Assembly (NCBI RefSeq): GCF_036345155.1
Contig: NZ_CP107772.1
Coordinates: forward strand, 1-64,000
Reading direction: 5' to 3'
Origin: Streptomyces sp. NBC_00582
Lineage (GTDB): Bacteria; Actinomycetota; Actinomycetes; Streptomycetales; Streptomycetaceae
Length of the DNA: 64,000 nt
The notes under the pieces were generated by a model, which ran no database searches, had not been told where the DNA came from, and saw nothing but the letters and a program-made list of their open reading frames with translations. Numbering within the stretch: the first letter of the stretch is position 1; the number at the start of each line of letters is the position of its first letter. This document shows positions 16,823-25,122 of the stretch, one piece after another. The translations under genes were made by a program, and so were the position numbers.

Positions 16823-16900
16823 GGTCGGGGGTCGCGACCAGCGTGGTCGGCCTCATGGTCGGGGGTCGCGACCGTCATGGTCGGCCTCATGGTCGGGCCT
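16823..16900. repeat. 34-bp tandem repeat with GGTCGCGACC palindrome
   Basis: Two adjacent 34-base units (16823-16856 and 16857-16890) match at 31 of 34 positions and are followed by a partial third. Each unit contains the perfect palindrome GGTCGCGACC and two GGTCGG words. They lie in the promoter-side gap between the divergent genes at 16760 and 17094, so they look like operator sites. Confidence 0.75.
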
Positions 16901-17023
16901 GTGGTCGCCCCCATCACGGCGGTCTCGCCCGGTCTGGAGCGGCACCCGGGCGGGTGATTTTCCTTCGCGTACGCGGGCGCAGTCCTAGCTGTGCGCGTCC
17001 AACTTGCCTATTTCCAGGGGGTA

Positions 17024-17052
17024 TTGACAGCTTTTAGTGTGCTCTGTCATGT
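17024..17052 (+). promoter_or_regulatory. Possible promoter of the HTH gene
   Basis: A consensus -35 box TTGACA (17024-17029) lies in a locally AT-richer stretch; 17 bases on is TCATGT, a weak -10. The HTH gene starts at 17094 after a GAGAGG ribosome-binding site. Only the -35 is convincing. Confidence 0.3.
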
Positions 17053-17093
17053 TCTGTCCCGCCGCTTCCGGCGAACGAGCGAGAGGTGATCTC

Positions 17094-17717
17094 ATGCGAC
17101 GAACCGAGTACGACGCGAGCCAGGCCGCCAAGCGACTGAAGGTGCCCGCAGCGGCCTTCCGGTGGGCCCGCCACACCGGCCTCATCCCTGACCCGGACGC
17201 GTCGTCCTACCAGTGGTCCCGGGCCGCTGTGGAGGCTCTGGACGCCGACGCCATCCGGGCCGCGATGTCGTCCCCGCCGATCGGCGGCGGCGTGGCGGCG
17301 GACCGGATCGCCGACGCACTCGGCACCCCGAACGTGATCGGCGAGAAGGCGAACGTCACGGCCTTCGTGGTGCGGCGGTTCGTCGACCGCGGCCTGCTGG
17401 TCGACCTGAGCGCGAACCCGGACGGGACGCTGCACCACCCCGGCCAGGTCGCGGAGGTCTGCCGCCGCGAGGACCTGGCGGACCTGGTCGCCGCCGACAC
17501 CCCGCTCGGACCCGAGCAAGCCGCCGCCCGGCTCCGGGTACGGCGTGCCGACTTCGACCACATGGTGCGGCTCGGCTGGGTCCGCTCACCGCAGTCGATC
17601 GAGGTCCGCTTCGGCACGAGCCGGGCCGGGGCCGTCGACGTCGCGCTCTACACCACGGCGTCCGTCGACGGGGTCATCCCTGCCCATCCCGAGGTCGACT
17701 GGGAGCAGCTGCGTTAG
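17094..17717 (+). CDS. HTH DNA-binding protein
   Basis: A 207-residue protein whose N-terminus (YDASQAAKRLKVPAAAFRWARHTGLIP, in part) matches the winged-helix pattern of MerR/excisionase-type DNA-binding proteins. Two further segments near residues 75-115 and 150-180 (PEQAAARLRVRRADFDHMVR) look like repeats of that fold, so the protein may carry three DNA-reading modules. The start at 17094 follows GAGAGG. It lies downstream of the 34-bp operator-like repeats and just before the recombinase cassette, so it may regulate itself or that cassette. Direct control is inferred. Confidence 0.65.
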   Translation: MRRTEYDASQAAKRLKVPAAAFRWARHTGLIPDPDASSYQWSRAAVEALDADAIRAAMSSPPIGGGVAADRIADALGTPNVIGEKANVTAFVVRRFVDRGLLVDLSANPDGTLHHPGQVAEVCRREDLADLVAADTPLGPEQAAARLRVRRADFDHMVRLGWVRSPQSIEVRFGTSRAGAVDVALYTTASVDGVIPAHPEVDWEQLR

Positions 17718-17819
17718 GACAAGTAACTCTGGCTGTCTCATGTGGCATCTGAGGCGACACCGGGAGAGCGGGGAGACCGTTAGGTTCCCTGGACTCTTGT
17801 TGTGTCAGAGGGAGTTGGG

Positions 17820-19274
17820 GTGGATCACTTCTTTGTGTCTCACGGCAAGGTGCGTCGGTTCTACGAGGCACCGCCGGGAGTCGATCTCGATGCGGTGGCG
17901 TACGTACAGCGGCCCGGGGCGGTGAAGGAGGGCACGCCCTTCTTCCTTGATCCCGGGATGCGTCCGGCCGAGCCGTTGTGCTCGTTCTTCCTGGAGCTGT
18001 CGAAGTCGCTCAAGGCGAAGTCCCTGGAGGATTACACGTACGACGCCTTGGACCTGGTCGACTTCCTAGGCCAGCTCCCCGTGCCGACCGACCTGGCCTC
18101 GGCCACGGAAGACGATCTGGTGGCTTACCGGGAGGACTGCACCGAGCACCGTGAGGCGCCGGACAAGCCGGCCACATGGCGAAAGCGCCGGTCGCTGATC
18201 AACAACTTCTACGACTGGGCCGTCGATGCGAGGCTGCTCGATCAGCGGCCGTACTTTCGCCGTGGCAACGGGCGGGATGTGCTGGCCTGGGGCGCCACGA
18301 CCGAGCTGGATGTGCGTCACCTGACCTTCCGGCAGTGGCGGTTCCTCAAGCAGGTGGGCCTGCGCGGTTGTCTCCCCGACGGCCCGGTTGATCCCGCCTT
18401 CCGGGGCCGCTCCCCGCTGCGCAACAGCGTGGCTGGCGAACTGGCAATCACGACGGGGATGCGGCTGCGCGAGTTCAGCTGCCTGCTCGACATCGAGGTC
18501 GGCCCGCCGCGTCGGGACGCCTCCCCGGCTGAGGTGATGTTGCAGGCCATCGCCAAGTTCGGGCTGCCGCGGGTAGTGGCCGTCCAGCACGCGACGCTGC
18601 GAGAGATCGATCTGTATCGCCGCACTGAGCGGGCCGCGATGGTGCGGTCCTCGGTGAAGGCCCTGCATCGGCGCCGGCATGAACTGTTCGTTGTCGACGA
18701 CGTCGACCTGCGGCAGATGAAGCTGCGGGGCACCCTGCACGGGCGGCGCCGGACCTTCCGCGTTGAGGCGATGCCCGCCGAGATCCGCCGGGTCGCCGTC
18801 ATCGAGGGCAACCTCGGCCTGGAGCCGATGGCCCTGTTCGTCGGCCGCGGCGGACGGATGCTGTCCAAGCAGCGCTGGGAGCAGATCTTTGACGAGGCCC
18901 ACCTACGAAGCCTCCGGATCAGCGACGAGCACGAGGCCGAGGTGGTGATGCCGGCCCGGCTGCGGATCCACGACACGCGCCACACCTTCGCGATCTACAT
19001 GCTGCAGATGCTGACGCAGCTGGTCCTGCGGGAGGAGTCCGAGCGGCTGGCTGCCGGCGGGCACGGTGCCTACCTCGCCGATCATCTCTCGCGGAATCCG
19101 CTGCTCATTCTGCAGCGGTTGTTGGGACACCGGCGCCCAAGCTCCACGCTTCGGTATCTCACTTACATCCGGACCACGAATCTGCTGGTCAGTCAAGCGA
19201 TCGCGGAGTGGAACGACCGGGACAAGACCTACGTCGACTACGCGGCCGTGTTGGTCGGGGCGGGGGCGGTCTGA
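17820..19274 (+). CDS. Tyrosine recombinase, first of trio (TnpA-like)
   Basis: A 484-residue site-specific recombinase. The catalytic set is visible: Arg in TTGMRLREF (about residue 213), His-x-x-Arg in HDTRHTF (about 383), the LLGHR box and the Tyr region of STLRYLTYI (about 440). An N-terminal SAM-like core-binding domain covers about 50-125. The GTG at 17820 is chosen because GAGGGAG sits 5 bases upstream; a GTG at 17802 is in frame. Its stop overlaps the next gene (TGATG), as in Tn554-type cassettes where several recombinases act together to move an element without flanking duplications. Confidence 0.88.
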   Translation: MDHFFVSHGKVRRFYEAPPGVDLDAVAYVQRPGAVKEGTPFFLDPGMRPAEPLCSFFLELSKSLKAKSLEDYTYDALDLVDFLGQLPVPTDLASATEDDLVAYREDCTEHREAPDKPATWRKRRSLINNFYDWAVDARLLDQRPYFRRGNGRDVLAWGATTELDVRHLTFRQWRFLKQVGLRGCLPDGPVDPAFRGRSPLRNSVAGELAITTGMRLREFSCLLDIEVGPPRRDASPAEVMLQAIAKFGLPRVVAVQHATLREIDLYRRTERAAMVRSSVKALHRRRHELFVVDDVDLRQMKLRGTLHGRRRTFRVEAMPAEIRRVAVIEGNLGLEPMALFVGRGGRMLSKQRWEQIFDEAHLRSLRISDEHEAEVVMPARLRIHDTRHTFAIYMLQMLTQLVLREESERLAAGGHGAYLADHLSRNPLLILQRLLGHRRPSSTLRYLTYIRTTNLLVSQAIAEWNDRDKTYVDYAAVLVGAGAV

Positions 19275-21223
19275 TGGCCCGCCGCGGCGAACGCAAGGTT
19301 CGGGTCCGCGCCGAGGGCCCGCCGCCGAGGCCTGCTTTGGACCACACCGGGATCCGGGTTGTCACCTCGGAACACCGGGGCCGGGTGAAGCGCCACAGCA
19401 TCAATCCTGCGGACTACCGATGTTCGGTGCTGGCGGCACAGCTCGCGGACGAGTGGGTGCGGATCACTCGCGCCCTGGGGATCGGCGACGGCGGCGCCAA
19501 CTATGGCGGGGCTGTCAGAAAGTTCGCCGCCTTCACGGACGAGTACGTCCGGGCACGCAGCCTGGATCCGGCCCGTGTGCGGCTGGACCGTGATGACATC
19601 GACCTCGTCGAGGTGGTCTATGCCTGGGAGGAGGCGCTGCGCCGGGAGTTTCCGCGGTCCAAGCAGCCCTACACGCTGGTCAAGGCCCTGCTGGCCATGA
19701 TCGAACAACGCGCCGCGTCCGGGGCCAGGGTCTGCGAGAACCTGAAGGCCCGTACCCAGGCGCCCACCGCCTTCCGCGCTCCGCGGGGCAAGCCGCTGGA
19801 TGAGTTCACCAACGCCGAGCGGATCGCCCTGCGGGACGCGGCCCGCGAACAGGTACGGGAGACGGAGGCCCGGCTCCACCGCGGCAGCGATCTCCTGGCC
19901 GTCGGGACGGACCCCCGGGACGGCGGCTGGCGCAGTCTGCCCAACCTGCTCTGGGCCGCCCGCGCCGGAATGATCAACTCGAAGGTTCTGAAGCGGGAAC
20001 TGCCCTCTGAGCCCAAGTGGTGGCCGCCGGAGATCCGCGGCCTGCTGACCACCTGGAAGAACGACGGCAAAACTCGGCGCCCCGGTGTCCGGGCCCTGGT
20101 CAGGGCCCTGGGACACACCCTGTTCGCCGACGAGATGGACCTGCACGCCTTCCGGGTCCTGCTTCTTCTGGGCATGTCCGACACGACCCCGGAGGAACTC
20201 CACGATCTGAAGGTCCCCGACATCGAGTTCACCGACGGCGGAGTGCGACTGGTCCAGCAGAAGAACAGGGCCAGCCGCATCCGGGCCGACCTTCACCCGG
20301 AGCAGACCACATGCCGCAGTGAGGAAGATCCGTACTTCGCCGGGTCGGGCGCCTGGGACGTTCCCGGCCTGCTGCGACGTCTACTGGCGATCACCGCCCC
20401 GGCCCGGGATGCCTTCGCCAGCGAGCAGTGGCTGTTCCTGGCGGTGGATTACCGCAAGGACACCGGCGGGCTCGGCGCCACATACGCCGAGTTCACCCAC
20501 GACCAACGGCGGTTCACGCACTGGATCGCTGTCCAACACGACAGCGAGGGGCGACCGCTGGTCATCTCCTGGCCACACGATGTCCGGCGCCTACGCAAGA
20601 CGGCCAAGGTGGTCCGCGCGGTCGTCCTGGGCGGCTCGCTCACCGACCTGGCCGGCGACGACCACCACGTCGAGATCTACCGCGGCCACTACGCTCACGG
20701 CACGACCGCGCACGTCCTGGCGGGACAGGCCATCAACCGGTCCCAGCAGTGGGTGTTCCAACGCGTCGCGCAAAAACCGGTGTTCGTCGATGCCGCCGCC
20801 GAGCCCCAGTTGGAAGAGCGGGGGGTCGCCGAGTCGCTGGGGCTGAGCTCGACGGAGGCAAAGGCGATCCGCGCGGGCGAGCTGGACATGGGGCTCACGC
20901 ACTGTCGCGACCCCTACGACTCTCCCCACCGAAGTGACGGCAAGGTATGCCATGTTGGGCCGGCGATGTGCATGCTCTGCCGCAACGCGGTGATCTTCAC
21001 GTCCCAGCTGCCACGGCTGCTGATGCTGTCCGATCACATGGAGCGGATGCGGGCCGCGCTTCCTCCGCCCCAATGGCAGGCACTCTGGGGCCGCCAGGCA
21101 GCCGCGCTGCAGGAAGTCTTCGCCGAATGCGCCGACCTGCTGCCCGCCGCCCGTCAGCAGGTCCTCGACCTGGGCCTTCGTCTTGACCTACCGCTGGGCC
21201 AGCGAACGGAATTCGACCGATGA
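19274..21223 (+). CDS. Second recombinase-like protein, active site degenerate
   Basis: A 649-residue protein with the overall plan of a tyrosine recombinase: an N-terminal SAM-like domain and a C-terminal catalytic fold. Key residues look altered. LLLLGMSDTTPEELHDL stands where TG.R..E is expected, so the first Arg is missing. HDVRRLRKTAKV keeps the His-x-x-Arg-like box. GHYAHGTTAHVLAGQ stands where the nucleophilic Tyr would be and shows no obvious Tyr. A Cys-rich patch (CHVGPAMCMLC, about 575-587) may bind zinc. Overlapping both neighbours by single ATGA-type junctions, it is probably a structural subunit of the recombinase complex. Confidence 0.8.
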   Translation: MARRGERKVRVRAEGPPPRPALDHTGIRVVTSEHRGRVKRHSINPADYRCSVLAAQLADEWVRITRALGIGDGGANYGGAVRKFAAFTDEYVRARSLDPARVRLDRDDIDLVEVVYAWEEALRREFPRSKQPYTLVKALLAMIEQRAASGARVCENLKARTQAPTAFRAPRGKPLDEFTNAERIALRDAAREQVRETEARLHRGSDLLAVGTDPRDGGWRSLPNLLWAARAGMINSKVLKRELPSEPKWWPPEIRGLLTTWKNDGKTRRPGVRALVRALGHTLFADEMDLHAFRVLLLLGMSDTTPEELHDLKVPDIEFTDGGVRLVQQKNRASRIRADLHPEQTTCRSEEDPYFAGSGAWDVPGLLRRLLAITAPARDAFASEQWLFLAVDYRKDTGGLGATYAEFTHDQRRFTHWIAVQHDSEGRPLVISWPHDVRRLRKTAKVVRAVVLGGSLTDLAGDDHHVEIYRGHYAHGTTAHVLAGQAINRSQQWVFQRVAQKPVFVDAAAEPQLEERGVAESLGLSSTEAKAIRAGELDMGLTHCRDPYDSPHRSDGKVCHVGPAMCMLCRNAVIFTSQLPRLLMLSDHMERMRAALPPPQWQALWGRQAAALQEVFAECADLLPAARQQVLDLGLRLDLPLGQRTEFDR

Positions 21224-23712
21224 CACCTCAGTCGGCACTCCAACCCGCCGTCTCGGCCCACTTCCGCGACGACGAGCCGGTCTTCGGCCCCGGTTACCGC
21301 CTCGTCGCTGGCATTGTCGTCCCGCGCTTCGGCGACACCGACTTCTGGTCCGGCGACTGCATCGGCCGCCCCGCCAACCAGCCTCCCACCCGATACAAGA
21401 TCCATTTCGCGCCGGAGGACCCGCTGATCACCCTGCAGCTGCGGGAGATCGCGTTTGCCCAGTTTAACCCCACTCACCGAGTACTGCGGAAGGCGGCCAT
21501 CTACCGTTCGGCCGAGCCGGTGGCCTTCCCGACGGTCAAGATGTGCTGCCAGAAGCTGCGGGTGATCTTGAGGTGGGGACGGCGGCAGGGCCTTCCGGCG
21601 GACCCGGGCCGCTGGGCTGCGGCAGACTGGCAGTCCTTCCTGGACGAGCTGGCCGCGACGGTCGGCGACACGACGGCGGCCAACCACGTGGGCGCCGTCC
21701 GTACCCTGCGGGAACTCGCCGCGGTCGTCACCGGCGTCACGCCGTTCGACGACCCGTGGGACGACCGCTCCGCCGCCCAGCTCGGACGGCAGGCAGTGCT
21801 CAACGCCACCACGGACGACGCTGCGCTGGCCACCCCGACCATCCCACCGCAGACCTGGTGGCCCTTGATCCGCGCCGCCTGGACGTACGTCCACACCTTC
21901 GCCCCCGACATCCTGCGCTGGAAAGACCACTTCGAGCACCTGGCCGTGGAGCTCGGCCAAGGGGCACCTCGTCGGCACGTCGCCAGGACCGCCGACGACA
22001 CCGATGCCCAGATCGCCGCCTGGCTGGCCGACCCAGGCCACCGCGTGCCGGTTCACGCCGTCAACCGGCACGGCACCAAGGCAGGCGACCCCATCTGGAC
22101 AGTTCTCAGCGAGCTGATCACCGCAGGACAGCAGCAGAGCATCTTTGCCACCCACGGCCGCGCGCCGCGCGCACGCGCCCTGGCCCGCCGGGCGGCCGTC
22201 CTCGCCGTGGTCGCCCAGGGCCGCACGCAGGCGGTCCGAGGAAAAGTCGCCGCAGCCGTCATGAATGCTCCCCGCCATGCCCCCGCTGGCGCCCGCCCGT
22301 CCGCAGCAGTGATCGACGAGGAGCTTCGGCAGTGGCTGGCCAACCCGGATAACCGCGTTCCCATCCGGTCGGCCGACGACGGCGTCGGCCAGGCGGGAAC
22401 GGTGATCTGGAGCACCCTCGCCCGCCTGATCTGGGGCATCCCGACCGGCGATCGCTTCACCTCGCATGCGGCGTCGGGACGGGCCCGGCGCCAACTTGTC
22501 GCGGATGCTGTCGCTGCAAGGCGAACCGTGGTGATGGCCGCCAACCGCTACTGGTCGATCCCCCAGCCCTGCCCCGGCGCCGCCCACATCACCTGCAAGG
22601 ATGGCACGACCCGTCCCTGGCGCACGCACATCACCCAGGCGGAACTGACCGTCGAGCTACGCATGCTCAGGGCAGCCTGCTACGTCTTTGTCATCGCGAC
22701 GAGTCTCATGCGCGACTCGGAAGTGCAGGAGATCCAGCGCGACGCCGTGACCACCTACTACGGGTCCCCGGCCATCAGATCTCACAAGCTCAAGCACAAT
22801 CCGGAACGGCCGGAGTCGTTCTGGTGGATCATCGATCCGGTCGCCGAGGCCATCGCCGTCGCGGGACAACTGTCATGGCACCCCACCCACCTGTTCGCCA
22901 GCCTCAAGCCACCCCGTGGCAAGAAAAACCGCGGCGATCGCGGCATCATCGCCGCCGAAGACATCGACTACTTCATCACGCACGTCAACGCCAGCGCCGA
23001 CGCCTACGGACTGGAGACGATCCCCGACGCGCATGTCCGCTCGCACATGTTCCGGCGAACGATGTCGGTGATCACCGGGCGCGAACCGGGCTCCGAAGTC
23101 GCCCTCGGCCTCCAGCTGAAGCACGCTGCCCGCCGGGCACTGGCCAACTGCACCACGCAGGGCTACGCGCAGATGGACACCACGTGGGCCAAGGAGTTCG
23201 ACCAGCAACTCGAGTACGCCGCCGCACTCCGGTTGGTCGACCTGCTCAGGGCCCGCCGGACAGGCGAGAAGGTCGCGGTCGGGCCCGGCGCCGACCGGCT
23301 GCATGCCGGCCTGGACCAGGTCATCTCGACCATGAACGAGGACCCCCTCCTACGGGCGCAGATCGCCGATGAACAGGCCGAGGCAGCCCTGCTCGCCACC
23401 CAGTTCACCAACCTCCACCTGGGAACCATCAATCACTGCATGTTCGACGCCCCGCAGGCCGAGTGCCAGAACGAGCTGCCCGCCGATCAGCGCGGCACGG
23501 CCCCTCTGATCGGCGCCTGCCAACCCGACCGCTGCCGCAACTCCGTGATCACCCGCCGACACGCACCGATCTGGATCGCCGAGGAAGACGACCTCACAAC
23601 CAGAGCCCAGGACCTCAGCCTGTCACCGCCCGGCCGCGAAGCCGTCCTAATCCGTCTCGCCGACGTCCAGCGCATCACCCGCGCGCTTCGACAAGAAGGA
23701 GTCACCCCCTGA
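21220..23712 (+). CDS. Third recombinase-like protein with internal duplication
   Basis: An 830-residue tyrosine-recombinase-type protein. Candidate catalytic residues are Arg in SLMRDSEVQEI (about 500), His-x-x-Arg in HMFRRTMS (about 610), His in LKHAARRAL and Tyr in QGYAQMD (about 647). Between the N-terminal domain and the catalytic fold lie two copies of a roughly 80-residue module (beginning AQIAAWLADPGHRVPV near 258 and EELRQWLANPDNRVPI near 366), an unusual insertion. A Cys motif near the C-terminus (CMFDAPQAEC ... CQPDRC) may bind zinc. It overlaps the second recombinase by 4 bases and the small downstream gene by 1. Confidence 0.8.
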   Translation: MTPQSALQPAVSAHFRDDEPVFGPGYRLVAGIVVPRFGDTDFWSGDCIGRPANQPPTRYKIHFAPEDPLITLQLREIAFAQFNPTHRVLRKAAIYRSAEPVAFPTVKMCCQKLRVILRWGRRQGLPADPGRWAAADWQSFLDELAATVGDTTAANHVGAVRTLRELAAVVTGVTPFDDPWDDRSAAQLGRQAVLNATTDDAALATPTIPPQTWWPLIRAAWTYVHTFAPDILRWKDHFEHLAVELGQGAPRRHVARTADDTDAQIAAWLADPGHRVPVHAVNRHGTKAGDPIWTVLSELITAGQQQSIFATHGRAPRARALARRAAVLAVVAQGRTQAVRGKVAAAVMNAPRHAPAGARPSAAVIDEELRQWLANPDNRVPIRSADDGVGQAGTVIWSTLARLIWGIPTGDRFTSHAASGRARRQLVADAVAARRTVVMAANRYWSIPQPCPGAAHITCKDGTTRPWRTHITQAELTVELRMLRAACYVFVIATSLMRDSEVQEIQRDAVTTYYGSPAIRSHKLKHNPERPESFWWIIDPVAEAIAVAGQLSWHPTHLFASLKPPRGKKNRGDRGIIAAEDIDYFITHVNASADAYGLETIPDAHVRSHMFRRTMSVITGREPGSEVALGLQLKHAARRALANCTTQGYAQMDTTWAKEFDQQLEYAAALRLVDLLRARRTGEKVAVGPGADRLHAGLDQVISTMNEDPLLRAQIADEQAEAALLATQFTNLHLGTINHCMFDAPQAECQNELPADQRGTAPLIGACQPDRCRNSVITRRHAPIWIAEEDDLTTRAQDLSLSPPGREAVLIRLADVQRITRALRQEGVTP

Positions 23713-24107
23713 TGCCAGTGTCCGCCAAGACCGCCACCAAGCTCCGCGAGGCCATGGCCCGGCTACTGGCCAGCGAACCGCTGCACACCGACGGCGCCCT
23801 CACCAAGGAGAACCTCGCCCGAGAAGCCCAGGTCAGCCACGCGACCGTCCACCGCGCCGACGACATCCTCGCCGAGTGGAACGCCAAGGTCGCCCGCCCG
23901 GTCCTCCGCACCCCCGGCGAGGTCGCCCGGGACGAGACGATCACCCAACTCCGCAAGCAGCTTCGCGAGGCCAGAGCCGAGATCACACAACTCAACGGCA
24001 AACTCGACGCCCTCGCGACGGTGACCGCGAATCTCTACCACGAGAACCTCGCCCTGAAGAAGCGCGACAACGACCGAAGACTCGCCCCTCTCCCCTCCTC
24101 CGAGTGA
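23712..24107 (+). CDS. TnpC-like small DNA-binding coiled-coil protein
   Basis: A 131-residue protein with an N-terminal helix-turn-helix (LTKENLAREAQVSHATVHRA) and a C-terminal coiled coil (LRKQLREARAEITQLNGKLD). Its ATG overlaps the previous stop (TGATG). Tn554 carries a small protein, TnpC, after its two recombinases, and DUF6262-type proteins sit after recombinase trios in actinobacteria; size, position and layout match both. It probably assists the choice or orientation of recombination. Confidence 0.75.
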   Translation: MPVSAKTATKLREAMARLLASEPLHTDGALTKENLAREAQVSHATVHRADDILAEWNAKVARPVLRTPGEVARDETITQLRKQLREARAEITQLNGKLDALATVTANLYHENLALKKRDNDRRLAPLPSSE

Positions 24108-24256
24108 GCACTTCCAAGGGAGCACGGAGCGCGTGCGCGATGGTGGTCGACCACCGCTCGTGATCACGTTCGGTCGAACGCGAGGCCGTGGGCGGAGCGA
24201 ACGACGGAACAGCGGTTGGCTCTAAGCACTTGATCTTGGCCGCTCCGCCCAAGACG

Positions 24257-24871
24257 TCAAGTTGGGAGATCGCCCTCCACTGGCCACGTCGGCAGGGCGC
24301 CGCGGTGAGGTTCGCGGTGGTGGAGTTCCCGAAGGCCCCGGATCCGGGCATCTGCCTCGGTAAGGGCGTCTTCCGGCAGCCACATCCGGAAACCGTGGAA
24401 GCGTTCGGCGATCCGGTCCGACTTGTTCAGGAGGCGCCTCTCACGGGTGACGAAGCCGAATCCTCCGTACCGGATGGCTGTGGAGACGTGCATGGCGTCA
24501 CGGATGTGGTTGTCCCGAGCGGTCGTCCGGTCCACGTTCGGGAACAGGATGGCGAACACGTCGTGCAGGCGGGTGTGGTCCTCCTCAGTGCCCCAGACGG
24601 AGGAATCCCAGCGGGATTGGCCCCAGACCATGGGCCCGAGCGCTTCCGGGTAGCCGGCGCTGGCCTCGGTGAGCTGTGCCCACTTCTCAGCGGGCGCGTC
24701 AGCGAGTTCCGTGTCCATGGCGTCGGTCCGCTGAAGGTTGATCCATCCCTCGTCACGGAGGCGCCTCAAGCACGCGCTTGCCTCGTCCGCGGCGTCGATG
24801 ATGTGGGTGTCGATGAACAGCAGGAGCGCCGTGAGGTTGTGGGGCGTCGGGGCGGTGGCCATGTGCAGCAC
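24257..24871 (-). CDS. PIN-like domain protein
   Basis: A 204-residue protein (GTG start at 24871, GGGGA 4 bases upstream). LLLFIDTHIIDAAD at the N-terminus and RDNHIRDAMHVSTAIRYGGF followed by FVTRERRLL match the spacing of acidic residues and the final strand of PIN-type ribonucleases, although the usual last Asp (TxD) reads TRE here. It lies 62 bases after the small gene downstream of the KAP NTPase, in the same direction, so the three probably form one operon. A toxin or antiphage effector role is inferred. A domain search could change the family. Confidence 0.55.
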   Translation of the reverse strand: MLHMATAPTPHNLTALLLFIDTHIIDAADEASACLRRLRDEGWINLQRTDAMDTELADAPAEKWAQLTEASAGYPEALGPMVWGQSRWDSSVWGTEEDHTRLHDVFAILFPNVDRTTARDNHIRDAMHVSTAIRYGGFGFVTRERRLLNKSDRIAERFHGFRMWLPEDALTEADARIRGLRELHHREPHRGALPTWPVEGDLPT

Positions 24872-24933
24872 GGTATCCCCACGGGTTCCTGTGGGAACGC
24901 GCCTTCTGCAGCGTCAGCGGGCAACGCTCACGG

Positions 24934-25122
24934 CTACTGGCCACGGATCTGCTCGTTCGGGTGGCGCTGGGCCTGGAGACGTTCGCGGAGGTCTGTCTCT
25001 TCGGGGGTGAGCAGGCCCTCGGGTCGACGGATGCGTACGGGCTTGGGCCAGAGCGGCAGGCCGTCGTCCACTTGCGGCGTCCTCAGCAGTGCTGGGGAAC
25101 AAGTCAGAAGCTGCGGCCTCAC
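24934..25122 (-). CDS. Small protein coupled to the KAP NTPase
   Basis: A 62-residue protein whose GTG start overlaps the NTPase stop as GTGA, strong evidence for translational coupling. It begins VRPQLLTCSPALL and ends in a charged helix (PEETDLRERLQAQRHPNEQ). No domain recognised. Short coupled genes of this kind often encode obligate partners. Confidence 0.55.
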   Translation of the reverse strand: MRPQLLTCSPALLRTPQVDDGLPLWPKPVRIRRPEGLLTPEETDLRERLQAQRHPNEQIRGQ

